A DNA stretch of 64,000 nt from Otis tarda. Taxonomy: Eukaryota > Chordata > Aves > Otidiformes > Otididae. The notes under the pieces were generated by a model, which was not told the origin of the DNA, searched no databases, and saw nothing but the letters and a program-made list of their open reading frames with translations. Positions 23,766-37,195 of the stretch are shown in pieces. The stretch lies in contig CM048552.1 in NCBI GenBank assembly GCA_026413225.1, forward strand, positions 190,994,053 to 191,058,052, in the 5' to 3' direction. The stretch's first letter is position 1. Each line of letters begins with the position of its first letter. Position numbers and translations under genes: made by a program.

Positions 23766-26296
23766 CTGAAGCAACCATTTCTCCCCTACATCTAAGTAAC
23801 ATCGATATTCAAAGGGAATTCAGAGTGGCAAAAGGGATTAAGCTTCCGCTTCAGAACTTGCTTCAATTTCAGAAACAGTCAGGGGCCTGAGGTGGTTGGA
23901 ATGATGATGATTTCGCAGAGGACAGCACAGATTTCAGGAAGATACTGATGTTGAAGCTGATGGCAATGGCTAGAAGGACGTCAGGATGAGGGGTGATCAC
24001 TGATCAGTGGAGACCAAGGCAAGTTGCTGGGACTATATGGAACAACCTACTTCTCCAGGCTGACTGTGCTGCCCTACTTTCACTATCCTCTCAAGCTTTC
24101 ATTTCTGCTCCAGTCACTGAAGAGGAAATTGCAGAAGCAGTGCAAGAACTCATTCAAAGAATGCATCTTGCAATCTGCTTTCTTTCCTCCATCTACTGCT
24201 TTGTACTAGAGTGAGGCAGAAGTACCTGGAAGTGAATGAACAGAGACACCAAGTCCGTAGATGTGTTTCTCTGGTTCACACTTTACTTAAATGTTGTCAT
24301 GACCTCATGAATTAAACCTCTCTTGTCTGGCAAACGGAGTCATAGCACACAGTAAATCATCAACTTATAGTTGTATACCTGTATTGAACTGCTAGTCATT
24401 TTAACTGAGCAGACCAAAGCTAGAGTCAATGGTCAGACAATTCAGATGATGTTTTGAAGCCCTCTGAATAATCAATACATTCAATAATGCATTAACTTCA
24501 AATATAATTAACATTCAGTATAAATTATAGTTTCCAGTTTTCACCTAAGGTAAAAGCTAATATTCAGAACTACAACAGTATTAAAACAGTAAACTTGGGC
24601 TTTTAAACTCTTACTTAACCAGCTCTTTTTGTTTACTATAGTCTATAATAATTTCCTTCAAAACCTCAATAAAAGCAGGTGACTTACTAAGGACAATATT
24701 CAAATAAGTGTTTATAGGACTTACATAGACACCTTCTGGATGCTAGGAACTAAAAGTAAAATGATCAAATGTATCATGTGGTTTCGAAACCATATATTAC
24801 AGAATGTATTTCAAGTAAATATATTCATTTACATTTCAGTATAGTAAAATAATTTTTTTTTTATACAAGACAGTATATTCATCTGTAATTAAAAAGGGAA
24901 ACTTAAGAGTTTGCATTTGAAATTCAAAGCAAAGATATTTCAAACATTTTCCTGAACATTATGTACTTTTCTGACTTCTATATTAGTATAATGTTTAAAC
25001 ATTTCCAATAGCTTGAAATTACAAAGAACTCTACCTGTCTTCATCTAATGAAAATATTGGATCGGAGCAATTAAACATTCATAACTTTTCTCCTCAGTTT
25101 TATTTTAGTTCTCAACAAATACAGGGACTGTGTTATTCTTTTAATTATTTAATATATATATTTTTCTAATAGGATAAGGGCTTCCAAGAGTGATATAAGT
25201 CTTTCATTAAGTAATTAGTTCAGTATTGGAATAAACCAATAGCATTCTCCTTTGGCCATATTTGCTACTTTCAGTTCCAGATTCCTGAACAACACACCTA
25301 CAACAAAGTCTGTACCTATTATTTGAACTAAACTGACCTTTTTTTTTTTTTGAACAAAACCAAGAGATTAAAACTCAGCTATCACAATATAGAAGCATTT
25401 ACTGAATTTCAGGAGAAAATTAGAAGTGATAAATTTACTTATTTCACTTCAAGTCTTAGGCAGTTTCTCTTCTTGGACTGATTGGCAATTTCATAGTAAT
25501 TTGCTTTTTCTTCATCTACCTAATCTAACTGATCTACGACTAGTAAGATGCATCTGGAATCAATATTTCCCCATAGACCATTTACAAAATTTTGCATGCT
25601 CCTGAAGATTTTGTGACTTGATGAGAACTATGATTTCTAACTAATTAAATAATACATTTAAAATGTGAATTCAAGAAAACTCTCTGAAAGGAGGGGAAAA
25701 AATACCATCTCAGAGCACAAGACAGGATGGAAATGTTCTGTTTATTACATCTGCTTTTCAAATTTTTTTCATTTCATCATGAAATTGGATTAAAAAATAC
25801 ATTTTCATAGCCAGATGCAGTATAAATCCTGAAGTGAGATGCTTATTTGGCAAAAGACACAAAAGTTCAGGCCATCTTACGACAATCTGAAGAAACCAAA
25901 AGCACAAAGCAACTTCACCCATAGTCATTTTCACCTGGTAGATCAAACGATGAAAAAATGATTCAATAATTAAAGATTTAATAATTGATGAAAGTCAAAG
26001 CATGATTTAAAATTACATATTTCTATTTTGTCTTCTATAACTTAATTTCCAATTCTGTAACACAGAACAGAATATTTTATTTTTCTGAAAGGAACTTCCC
26101 ATTCTTTTATTCTTAATTTCCGTACTGTTTATCATAGTAAGGGAAGTTTCATGGGTATAGCCCACACTGCTCCTCAGAAAGTTACAATTTCAAATGCTGC
26201 GGTGTTTGCTCTCCAAGACAACGGCATTTGCCGACACAGATGCATTTCAGGACAGGATATGGATTTTTTTTTTTTTCCCCACCCAGTAGCAATCAT

Positions 26297-26430
26297 CATA
26301 GAATCATAGAATGGTTAGGGTTGGAAGGGACCTTCAAAGGCCATCTAGTCCAACCCCCCTGCAAGGAGCATGGACATCCCCCACTAGATCAGGCTGCTCA
26401 GAGCCTCATCCAGCCTGGCCTTGGAGGTTT
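26297..26430 (-). mobile_element. CR1 LINE, short 3' tail
   Basis: About 130 bases of CR1 3' end on the minus strand. It begins CATAGAATCATAGAATGG (complement of the ATTCTATG tail) and continues with GGTTGGAAGGGACCTTCAAA, CATCTAGTCCAACCCC and CAGAGCCTCATCCAGCCTGG, the standard avian CR1 3' untranslated region. Similarity stops after about 26430. Confidence 0.93.
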
Positions 26431-27600
26431 CTACGTTCCAGTGTTAGCACTTCTAAATGCAAAGTCCCTAGAAATGTCCTCCCCAAGTTTCCTTCAGCAA
26501 GCAGGAGAAAGTGCAAAGACACACAGCACAAACTCCTAATTGACAAAGATTGCAGTCAGTGAATTTCCCTTTATTACCAAGTCAGTTAAAAAAAAAATCT
26601 CTGATATCAAAGCAAAACTAATTGTTGAGTCATTTCTCTAAAGAAAACACTGCAAAAATACTACCTCTAATGTGCCGCATATGGAGATGATTAGCACAAT
26701 TTATCTCCTCCTCCATAAGCAGATTATGCTTGATTAAAATGAGTGTACTTATATATAGTTGACTCTCCTTTTACTTCTGCTGAAAATGTAAAACATTGTT
26801 GGACTACATTAAAGTTTCTGTCCTGCAAGCTTTGTATAGACCCTCAGCACCTTGCTAGGTCTTCATCCTTTTTCTCCTCTCCCCAGACACCCACTACTTG
26901 TCCTTGCAGTAAGAGGGAGGACAGCGGACAAAGCAGCAGCTTGTACCTGCTTGCAACAACACAGGTCTGTTTCTGAGAAGACCTACAGATGCTGTGCCCT
27001 GAAGAATCATTATCAAGACTTTCAGCAGAGTAAGATTCCCTGTATATAAAGCAGCACAGTAATTGGTCAAGTGACAGAAAAAAATCCACCAGCAAACACT
27101 GGCACAAGTTTCTGTTGTTCCTTCCTAGTACAACAAAAGGCTCCTTTCTATTGTTGCAAATTAACCGTTTGTATTTACATGCTTAACAAACATTTTGCTT
27201 TATCAAAATAGTTACAGAAGGAGCTCAAACCATCAAAATTGTGAATACACTAGAAAAATTAGTCCTACCTTTAGAGACCCTGGCCTATATTTCAGCAAGA
27301 AGCCCAAAGAAGAGAATGCCACATATCTTAAGTCATTCAAAACTAAACCAAGAAAATATCATGTATTTAAGTCAGTTCAATTCATTGTATCTAGAACTGC
27401 TCAAATCTTTGTGAAATTTATTCTCTTTTTAATAGTAAGCAACTATTAATTTAAAATTACATTTGAAATTATCGCATAAGCTTGGATCTTAAGTAAATAC
27501 ATGGTAGTAATGCCCTGATTAAGTAGCACGTGTGAAGTTTTAGTGATAAATGTAACTAAAGAGACAAAAGCCATTGGTTAACTGTCGAAGTCTTCTTCCT
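26431..27600. other. Unannotated sequence
   Basis: About 1.2 kb between two CR1 tails. Open stretches overlap at about 26743-27107 on both strands, in slightly G+C-richer sequence, but no domain or convincing splice pair is visible. Confidence 0.5.
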
Positions 27601-27694
27601 GAATCATAGAATGGTTAGGGTTGGAAGGGACTTTCAAAGATCATCTAGTCCAACCCCCTGCAAGGAGCAGGGACATCTTCAACTAGATCAGGTT
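27601..27694 (-). mobile_element. CR1 LINE, short 3' tail
   Basis: A 94-base CR1 tail on the minus strand: GAATCATAGAATGGTTAGGG, CATCTAGTCCAACCCCCTGC, CAACTAGATCAGGTTG. It is of the same type as the fragment at 26297, again a severely 5'-truncated insertion. Confidence 0.92.
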
Positions 27695-29134
27695 GAAGGG
27701 CTAAGTCGCAGCTCAACACAGAAGTCTCTTTTGCGAAGTAAGAGAAAAATTTCGGAAAACAACTAATTTTAGTCTATTTATTATAAAAGATTATTAGTAT
27801 CTTCAGCTATATCATTATTAGTTTATTCAAACTTCTGAAATGGGCTCAGATACAAAAAAAAAAGTAAACCCCACTTCCTTTTTTAATCTATGAATATAAG
27901 TTAACAAGTGGATCTAGTAGTTCCAACATCAAGAAGAACCAGGAACTCAATCAACTGAGTCCCCAACCTCCTGCACTACTTCTGAGGCTGTTTTAAATGC
28001 AAACCTGATGTTGAGGAACTGTAATTAGACCACCTAAAATTATACATACTTACCAACAAAAGCAGTACTAAAATACTAGGCTTTGATGCTTACTGACAGA
28101 AAGGTAGCATCAAGTTCAGCAATGAGGATTTATTTGAGGGCGTATTAGAAGATCTTAATGGCTACCAAGCACTGAGGTTTCCTTTATGAAACATAACTGA
28201 AAAAGCACAAAGTAGAAGAGGATACATTGACTGCCTAAACACAATTAAATTAATATTAGAATTAATTCAGATACTCTGGAAATATTTACTTTGATAACAA
28301 TAAATTACTTTGATTTAAAATAAGATAATGACCTGATTTTAGAAAAGAAGTCCTTATCAGACTCATATACAGTCCTCTACCTCCAAAGTTTCCAGAAAGT
28401 AGCACTTTCAGCAAAGTATACCAAATCACTAAATCATTATATTCAAATTAGCTCTGATTTCTTAAGTCACACAATTAAATACGAATCTAAGTTTTTATTT
28501 CAAATCCATCAACATTTGGAAAACAAAAAAGGACAGGACCGTTAGAAATACCTGTGGTTTCTGTCTAGGGCTACAGTTTGTCTTCGTTCTGACAACTAAT
28601 TTTAAGTACTGATTTTATTTTTAGATGAAAAAAAAAAATCCACTCTTACCTTTTCCAAACCTCTTGTGAGAAAACAAAAGAAAATAAGCTAGAGATCTAA
28701 AAACTAGGCCCAGAAAATAACCATAGATTTTGATGCAAGTTCAACCAAGAGGCTTTACAAGTAGCAATACTGGAGAACGGTGAAGTTCATTACATCTCTG
28801 ACTTGTACACAAAAGAAACAGTTTTCTTTCCTCCACAGACACTATCAGCCTCTTCTTATTTCTGCACTCGATACCTAAAAGGCTAAAGACAAACAAGTAA
28901 CTTAAAGATGGAAATTACATTTTAAAATACTTAAACTCCAATTTTTTTTTGTTAGATGTAATTTTCCTGTTTTAGAAAACTGCTATAATGATCGTTCAAA
29001 CTACCACTTCATTTGACCTAGAAATATTTGCTGTCTGTATTCTTTAAATGAAAAAGTTAATGTGAACTCCTCTGACTGAAAGCCATTTAAAACACTTAAA
29101 ATTACTATCCTATTATCTGGAAGGAACTTGTAGT
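27695..29134. other. Unannotated AT-rich sequence
   Basis: About 1.4 kb of AT-rich sequence between CR1 tails. No gene, recognised repeat or structured RNA is visible. Confidence 0.5.
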
Positions 29135-29207
29135 CATAGAATCATAGAACAGTCTGGGTTGGAATGGACCCTTAAAGCTCATCTAGTCCAACCCCCCCTG
29201 CAAGGAG
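29135..29207 (-). mobile_element. CR1 LINE, very short 3' tail
   Basis: A 73-base CR1 tail on the minus strand: CATAGAATCATAGAACAGTC, GGGTTGGAATGGACCCTTAA, CATCTAGTCCAACCCC. The GGACCCTTAAAGCTCATC wording differs a little from the tails at 26.3 and 27.6 kb, which suggests another subfamily. Confidence 0.9.
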
Positions 29208-29238
29208 TCATTTCATAGTATACATTTAAAGAGTCTGG

Positions 29239-29335
29239 TTGTTGACCAAAAGAAAAAAAAAAAAGAACAGAAAAAAAGAAAAAGAATGCATTCTAACAAT
29301 TAGGGAAAAAGAAGAAAAAAAAAAAAAAAAAAAAG
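29239..29335. repeat. A-rich low-complexity tract
   Basis: This region is nearly all A and G, in runs such as AAAAAAAAAAAAG. It includes about 20 consecutive A at 29315-29334 and lies between the CR1 tail and the LTR at 29470. An apparent lysine-rich open frame here is an artefact of composition. Confidence 0.85.
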
Positions 29336-29469
29336 AAGGGCCACTCCAGACACTTGCAACAAGTAATAATTACATTTTGTGGTATACAGACATGAAAACT
29401 TTGACAAACAAAGATCTTAGCACTATCAATTTAATGTTATATGACTTGTCCCCAAAAAAAAAAAATTAG

Positions 29470-30597
29470 TGCCGTAGTTCAGCCCCGATCGGGACCAGAC
29501 TACACAATCTCTCTCTCACTCCCCCCACCCTCTGAGAGAATAGGGAGAGATAATATAAGGAAAAACCGCTCGAGGTTTGAGATAAGGACAGGGAGAAAAT
29601 CCTTAAAGTTACCGTTACAGGCAAAACAGACTCGACTTGGGGAAAACTATTCATTTATTTCTAAAACTAGCAGGAGAATGAGACAGAGAACAAGATAACC
29701 TCCCTCCACCCCTCCCTCTTCCCAAGCTTAACATTATCTCTACTACCTTCCCCCCCCCGAGCTGCACAAGGGGAAAGAGGGAATGGGGGTTGCGGTCAGT
29801 TCATCACGCGTTGTTTTACGCCACTGCTTCATGGTCGGGGAAGAACTCCTCACATTACTCCCCTGCTCTGTTGTGGGGTCCCACCCATATGCCACAGTCC
29901 TTCATGAAACTGCTCCAGCGTGGGTCATCTCTTCCATGGGGTGCAGTCTCTCCAGAACGGCTGTCCCAGAGGGCCCTCCACGGGCCACAGCTGCCTTCAG
30001 GCATCCACCTCCCCCAGTGTGGGGTCCTTCATGGGCTCCAGGTGGATCTCTGCTCCTCCATGGGCTACAGGGGGACAACCTGCTCCACCATGGTCTTCAC
30101 CATGGGCTGCAGGGGAATCTTGGCCAGGAGCCGCGTTACTCCTCCCCCTCCTTCTTCACTGACCTTGGCGTCTGCAGCCGTTCCTTACAACAGGCTGGCA
30201 GACGCTTCTCAGGATCCTTTTTACATCTTATTCACTTCAACTTCTCATCTCCTCTCCACTTCTTGCAGCCAGGCCGGGCCGAGTTGGGCCCAGTCGGCTG
30301 CCTGGCGGGAGGCCAGAGGGTGAGGCCTGCAAGGCCCACAAGGCTCGCACCTCCCCCTCTCTGCCCCCCGCTCAGCTGCTTCACATCTTCTCCACTCTTT
30401 TTCTGTTTTCCCCTACTTAAATACGTTATCGCAGAGGCGTTATCACGGGACATTCTGCTACCAATTGGCTTGGCCTTGGCCAGCAGCGGGTCCGCCCTAG
30501 GCCTGGCCGAGTCCACTGAACAAAGGCGAGTGACTTCCAGCAGTTTCCTACAGAAGCTACCACCTAAGGCCCCCCCTCACTAAACAAAACCACAACA
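29470..30597 (-). mobile_element. Solo LTR of an avian ERVL-like endogenous retrovirus
   Basis: A 1128-base LTR on the minus strand with TG...CA ends, flanked by the identical five bases ATTAG at 29465-29469 and 30598-30602. A five-base duplication is usual for ERVL (class III) elements. On the minus strand it has a TATTTAAG box (plus 30416-30424), G+C-rich degenerate repeats built around words like CATGGGCTGCAGG (about 29880-30130), and an AATAAA signal (plus 29654-29659) upstream of its end. The sequence is one I know as common in bird genomes. No internal retroviral region adjoins it, and the matched duplication shows that a single LTR was left after recombination. The intact duplication suggests moderate age. 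Long open stretches inside it are artefacts of G+C content. Confidence 0.9.
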
Positions 30598-30602
30598 ATT
30601 AG

Positions 30603-33600
30603 AAAACTTTTTTCTTAGCTTAATTTACTTTTTCCCCTGACAAAGCTGACTTTCCTATCTATAGAAAAGGAATGTGATTGCCTTCAACTAACATGGACTT
30701 TCTTGACTCTTCTGGAAGAATTCCATCTGCCTCACAAGAAGATTATTCCACACCTGGTTCAATCTGTGTCCTCTGTATATCCCACCACTGCTCTGGGAAG
30801 AGGCTCATCAGAAGCCCCTTCTGCTTTTGAGGTCTTTCTGGCGGTATCTTTTCAGTACGAGAAAGTGATTCACAAACTCAAGAAAACTCCCTTTGCCCTC
30901 CATAATTCTGTAAGCCACTGCAGACGTCCTTTATGCGGACTGCTTTCTCTGGAGTACATATAGCCTGTGGAAAAGAACCTTGGGATATACACATACAGAA
31001 ATTACCAAACAAAATTCTAGAACTACTATTAAGTCAGAGCAAAGGAGATGTAAATATTTAAGATAATGGATCAGAACAGAGGTTTCAAGAATGATGACCT
31101 TCAATAAACTTCTTTTTCTACCATGAGAGAAGGACCTTATTTTTGCAAATAGTGTTATCAGTGAAGCAGACTATTCTTTTTGATAGTTCTCAACAGAACA
31201 TCTGTGACAGAACAACATTCAAACCATACAATGTTTCTTATGAAGCATTTGATTAAGAAAAGAGGTATCATAGCATTCAAGAACTCCAGGATCACAGAGA
31301 TCTAGATGTTATACAAGATCCTTATAAAAACAGAAATGCTGGAACAGCAATGGAATGGAGCTCTACAGTAACCAGACTGAAATTACCATGGAGAAGAAAT
31401 CTGCTAATAAGTATGCACTCGTTCGGTACACAAAATAGGGATTAACCTATTTTCCTCTATGTACCATCTGGATGCCAGGCAAATGAAAAAGTCTTTTTTC
31501 ACTTGCTACAAAATTTAGACAATCATATTGTGCTAAGATCTGCATTTGATATGCTGAACTTCATACTCATATTCATATTAAAACACATAGCTATTCCTGC
31601 ACTTTTCATATTCCAGGATACTAACTTTAATTCCCTACTTTGTTCAAGAGGTGAGCATCACTAGAGTTAAAACCTTATAAAATACAATAATTTTATGTAT
31701 TGCAGAAACAAATATGGAGAGAAAAGAATCAAGAAAGGACTATGCTAGATTATAGGGTTTTTTAAATATGTTCAGGTTTTAGCTAGAATGAAACTTCATA
31801 AGGTAAATGGCCCAAATCAAGATGCACATCTCAAGAGACTACGAAGTCTTACAAAAATAATCACCAAAGACTTTTGCTGGTTTTGTAGAATAATTTATGT
31901 TGATCTGTAAGTGCTAGCAGAGAATTTAAAAGCAGTACTCTATTTTAGCACCAGCACTGCCACAAAAATAGCTGTTCTTTTGGGACTGTTTGATACTTAC
32001 TATTTCTTTTTCACCTCTCCTCCACAAAAGATGCACCAACCGCTAAACTGTCTTTCTTTCAAAAGGAAAGGTTACCATGGATGAGCTTCGCTGTCAGTGA
32101 AGAAAATTCGATATCCATAGAGGACATCACCACACCTACCTCTGCTAAAATCTTTGAGGTGCAGTAAAAGACTACATGAGCAATTATGACATCTTTTGTG
32201 CTGATTTTGGAATTTAAGAACTGTCCCAGCAGGACTTAGGCCTCAATTACTGTCCATTTTATACAAGAAAAGGAAAAATGCAACTGGAACAGCAAAGTGG
32301 AATCTCTCTGTTGGCCATGATTGGAAAGACCCTCTTTCAGAATGCCCTCAACTTTAAATATATCAGTCAGGTGATAAACATCTTGCACAATCTTGCCGGT
32401 ATTTGTACAGAAATAATATCTTACGGCCAAAAGCCTATCAGAGTTGAAAACTGTATGAAGCATGGAATTGCTACCAGTTAAAGGCTTTCCATCAGATTAA
32501 AACTGTTCTAAATTGTTGTGTTTACTAGACTGCTGTTGTGCTTATTATCTATGTTATGACATAGGTAGATCCTAGACGTGTCTCCTGAGCAGTGTTCATT
32601 AAAAGAAATTATGCCCCATCTTCATATCCTCATTAACTGCGGTGGTATAACAAGTCAGAAATTATGTAATCCTTTAGTAAACCAGCTACACATCCATCGA
32701 GACACTGATAAATGCCCAGCTATAATGCATCAGGAATCTGGATGAAAAATATGTAAATAGCCATGCAACTCCTGCACAGAAAAGCGCAGTCCAACAAGAC
32801 ATGGCTGTCTGTGCAAAAGAGTAATTGAAAGGCCTAAACTGGGGGGGGGAAGCTTGATTGAGTACAACTTACTTGATATCTCTTTTGAGCCTCCTCTGGA
32901 AACGTGCATTAATTGAGCAGCCAGATGACAGAAAATACAGACTTCCTTGACCAGAAGTATTCTGTACTTATACAGGAAATATCTTCAGACAAAGGTGGCA
33001 GGGGCGAAACAGTTCATCCATTGAACAGTACAGTGGAGTGTGTTAAAGAGTGCTTTTTCCCTCCTTTTCCCATAAAGGGAAAATCATACTCAACTAGGAG
33101 GAAGACTCACGTGGTAACAGCTTTACTAATCACAGCATTTAACAACATTGCCTGGGAGTAGTTTGAACACAGTGCTGGCAAATTAATGGATGCCTAGAAT
33201 GAAACTAGGGAAATCTGATCCGATGTTTTACAGTATTTTCAGCAGGGATGCCAGAAGAGAAGGGAAGCAGGAAGAAATGAGAGATTTAGCTGAGTAATAG
33301 CAGCTACAAAAAAAAAAAAAATAAAAGAGGATGTAGTTCGTAAGTGCAAAATGGGATGACTGATGGTATCCCTTTCGCAATTCTGAATGACGCTCTTGCA
33401 CTTCACATTGTGGGCTCTACAGCTTGCCTAATATTGAAAATACCAATTTTAAGTGATACTGAAATTGTCCTTAACTAATGAAAAATAGTACTGATCTCTA
33501 TCCACCGATTCACTCTGAAGAAAAGTAAAGGCCAGGGCTTAAAAGACTGGAAAAACTACATACAGCAACAATTAACATAGCAACAGTTGGTCACTGCAGG

Positions 33601-35410
33601 ACTGCATCTGATGTTAAGATGCTAGCAAGAAAAATTAAGCAAGTAATTTGGACTTACATTTGTATCACACAAACACTCTACATAACTCAAACAAAAGAGT
33701 AAGAATAGCTACAAAAATAGCACATACGTGCACTGAATACAAGGTATTGAACAATACACTGAAACACATATATATAAATACTTTAATGGACAATTACTCA
33801 TGTACTACATGACATAACAATATGTCATAAATACAACATAGAACTACTTAACACTGACGTAGTTACATAGTACTGTGCTGTCTTACATGATGGAAGCCAT
33901 GGCTAAGCTTTAAATTCCAGGTGCTGAGCAATTAAGATTTACTGATATTACACCATGAGTTGTGCTACCTCATCACTCGCCATAATACTCAAATAGCCAC
34001 TGGAGTGACTGTTCATATATTCATAATTTGAAATTTGACCGCTGGGATAGTATGGAGGTACTTAATAAAAAAAAATTAAAAAATAGGAGATAATGCAAAC
34101 TTTTAATCTATGACATTATCTGAACATCGTCAATAAAGTGTTATTACCTGCCTTTTATTCAATCAGGATATTCAATTCCCTGTAAAAACATCTACAGAAA
34201 TTACGATACACACATCTCCTGTGTTTGCATGACCCTACAAAATAATAAGAAGGTGAAGTAATCCTTTGTTGAACTATTAGTTTTAGAATTTGACTTAGAC
34301 TTTTTACTTAAAGGAAAAAAAAAAGGAAGCAGCCCCATATTTCATCCACTTACGATAAGAATTTCTAAGCTGATTTAACTTTTACGGATGACAAAAGTTT
34401 GAGCGGGAATAAAAAAAAAATCAAGTATTTTGTAACATTGATATATTTAATCTAACATAAGCCAAGATATTTCCAGAGAACAGACAACTTTGTCATTCCA
34501 AAAATAAATGATCTTTTAGAACTAAACACTACGGTCCTGACTCGGCTCTATCTAATATGGTCTTGTCTTCAAGCGAATGACACACCAGATAAAGAAGTTA
34601 TACAACGGCAAACAACAAATGACTACTGTCCACAATTCAATACAGTAAAAAGGTACCAAGATTAAGTAAAATATTAACTAGAACAAATTTCTGGTCTGTT
34701 TAGCAGATTCAGTTCATTTTAGATTAATATATTGATTGTTTAGACTTGAGGGGTTAAACTGCCTAATTTGGACTGCATGCAAACCATGGCAGATTTTTTT
34801 TTTTTTTTTTTATTAGTCAGATCTCTCAGTAGCTCTTTAAAAACTCAGAAAAAAAATACTATTTATATTGTATACTTTAAAGACATCTTCATCAGTAAAC
34901 TAATCATTATGTAATAGAAATTCAGGGATGTCCTGAATGTCCCTGTGGGCTGTCCCTGCTCCGGTATGAGTCGTCCATAAGCTGCAGCCCCTCAGCTGTG
35001 TCTCTGCTCTAGCCACCCACCCCGCAGGCCACAATTGTCTCCAGCATGTACGCAGTAGAGCACAAACGGTTATACATATATTAAAGGCAGATTTTACTTT
35101 TGCTATATTTAGCAAAATTGGAATGCTAAAGAGAGATACACATCTCAAAATATACAGGACCCACTTTAGATCTAGAAACGGTTTCATAAGCAGTATGATT
35201 TCAAATATATTTTCAAGCTGTGAATTATTCACTATGTGCACAGGCACACACGCACTTTATAAATTTCAAAATTTGGTGAAAAAGAGCAGATAAAATACTC
35301 AGTCATTTCCTTTACTCAGTTATATAGTGTAATTCTAAATGCCTCAGTCCAAAGACAGAGCAGTAAGCTTGTAAAATTCTTTTAAGTAAAATTCTCTAAA
35401 CAAGTATGGT
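30603..35410. other. Unannotated AT-rich sequence between LTR and CR1
   Basis: About 4.8 kb with no retroviral internal sequence and no recognised repeat. This argues against the LTRs at 29.5 and 38.5 kb being the two ends of one provirus. Open stretches at 30703-30963 and on both strands at 32236-32481 lack splice signals or domains I can name. An 18-base T run lies near 34794-34811. Confidence 0.5.
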
Positions 35411-37195
35411 AATCACAGAATCATTTAGGTTGGATAAGACCCTTAAGATCATCAAGTCCAACCATAAACCTAACACTGCCACTAAACCATATCCCTAAGT
35501 GCCACATCTACACATTTTTTAAATACCTCCAGGCATGGTGACTCAACGACTTCTCTGGGCAGACAGTTCTAGTGCTTGACAACCCTTTTGCTGAAGAAAC
35601 TTTTCCTAATATCCAAACCACCCCCGGTGCAACTTTTCGTCTATCACTGGTGGTGATCTCCTCTTGTCCTACCACTTTTTACTTGGGAAAAGAGACAAGA
35701 CCGACATCCACCTCACTACAACCTTTTAAGTAGCTATACAGAGCAATAAGGTCTCCCCTTAGCTTCCTCTTCTCCAGACTAAACAACCCTGGTTCCCTCA
35801 GCTGCTCCTCCTAAGACTTGTGCACTAGACCCTTCACCAGCTTCACTGCTCTTCTCTGGATGTGCTCAGCACTTCAATGTCTTTTTTGTAGTGAAGAGTC
35901 CAAAACTGGAACACAACATTTGAGGTGCGGCCTCACTAAGTTCTGAGTACAGGGGGATGATCACTTCCCTACTCCTGCTGCCCACACTATTTCTGATACA
36001 AGCCAGGAGTCTATTGGTCTTTTTGGCCACCTGGGCACATTGCTGGTTCATATTCAGCAAGCTGTTAACCTGCATCCCCAGGTCCTTCTCTGCCAAGCAG
36101 CTTTCCAGCCACTCTTCTCCAAGTCTGTAGCATTACGTGGGGTTGTTGTGACCCAAGTGCAGGACCCAGCACTTGGCTTTCTTAAATCTCATACAGTTGG
36201 CCTCAGCCCATCACTCCAGCCTGTCTGGATCCCTCTGTAGAGCCTTTCTACCCTCATGCAGATCATCACTCCCACCCAATTTGGCGTTGTCTGTAAACTT
36301 ACTGAGGGTGCAATTGATTCCTGCACTCAGATCATCAATAAAGATATTAAACAGAATTGGCCCAAATACTGAGCCCTGAGGAACATCACTTCTGACCAGT
36401 TGCCAACTCCATTTACCACAACTCTTTGGGCCCAACGATCCAGCCAGTTTTTTACCCAGCAAAGAGTACATCTGTCCAAACCATGAGCAGCCAGTTTCTT
36501 CAGGAGAATGCTGTGGGAAATGGTGTCAAAGGCTTTACTGAAGTCCAGGTAAACAACATTCACAACCTTTCCCTCATCCATTAAGTGAGTCACCTTGTTA
36601 TAGAAGGAGATCAGGTTAGTCAAGCAGGACCCGCCTTTCACAAACCCATGCAGACTGGGCCTGATCACCTGGTTGTCCTGTACATGCCATGTGATGGCAC
36701 TCAAGATTATGTGCTCCGTAAACTTCCCCGACAGAGAGGTCAGACTGACAGGTCTGTAGTTCTCTAGATCCTCCTTCCAGTTTTTCATGTAAGATGGGCA
36801 TCACATTTGCTAACCTCCAGTCACCTGGGATCTTCCCAGTTAGCCAGGATTGCTGGTAAATGATTGAAAGATGCTTGGTGAGCACTTCTTTCAGCTGCCT
36901 CAGTACCCTTGGGTGGATCCCACCTGGCCCCATCAACTCACGTGTGTCTAAGTGGTGTAGCAAGTCACTAACCATTTCCCCTTGGATTATGAGGGCTTCA
37001 TTTTGCTCCCTGTCCCTGTCCTCCATTTCAGGGGACTGAGCACCCTGAGAACAACTGGTCTTACTATCAAAAACTGAGGCAAAGGCAGCATTAAGTACCT
37101 CAGCATTTTCCTCAGTCTTTTTCACTATGTTTCCCTCCACATTCAGTAAATGCTGGAGATTCCCCTTAGCCCTCCTTTTGTTGTTAATGTCTTTA
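35411..37195 (-). mobile_element. CR1 LINE, about 1.8 kb, endonuclease-RT linker to 3' end
   Basis: A CR1 on the minus strand whose 3' end (AATCACAGAATCATTTAGG, then CCTTAAGATCATCAAGTCCA and CACTAAACCATATCCC) matches the GTTTAGTGG subfamily also seen at 10.3 kb. Going 5' to 3' on the minus strand, the open blocks give [120 protein letters not shown], and [12 protein letters not shown] at the catalytic site (FADD replaced by FTDN). The C-terminus follows (MNQQCAQVAKKTNRLLACIR, SRSREVIIPLYSE). Frame breaks separate these blocks and the element starts inside the second reading frame, so it is inactive. The palm domain is well preserved. Confidence 0.95.

Larger units (their letters stand above)
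21211..26296. other. Unannotated sequence, possible intron, with candidate minus-strand exons
   Basis: About 5 kb of mainly AT-rich sequence. A (CA)-type run lies at about 23010-23021. On the minus strand a 211-base open frame (23575-23785) ends at a GTAAGT donor, and a 42-base block at 23041-23082 ends at another; both are listed separately. The remainder shows no repeat family I know. Confidence 0.45.

Noticed and set aside
29783-30583. A 266-residue open frame on the plus strand, the longest in the window
   Set aside because: It lies entirely inside the minus-strand LTR and results from that LTR's G+C-rich repeat block; the second copy at 38.8-39.5 kb shows the same artefact.
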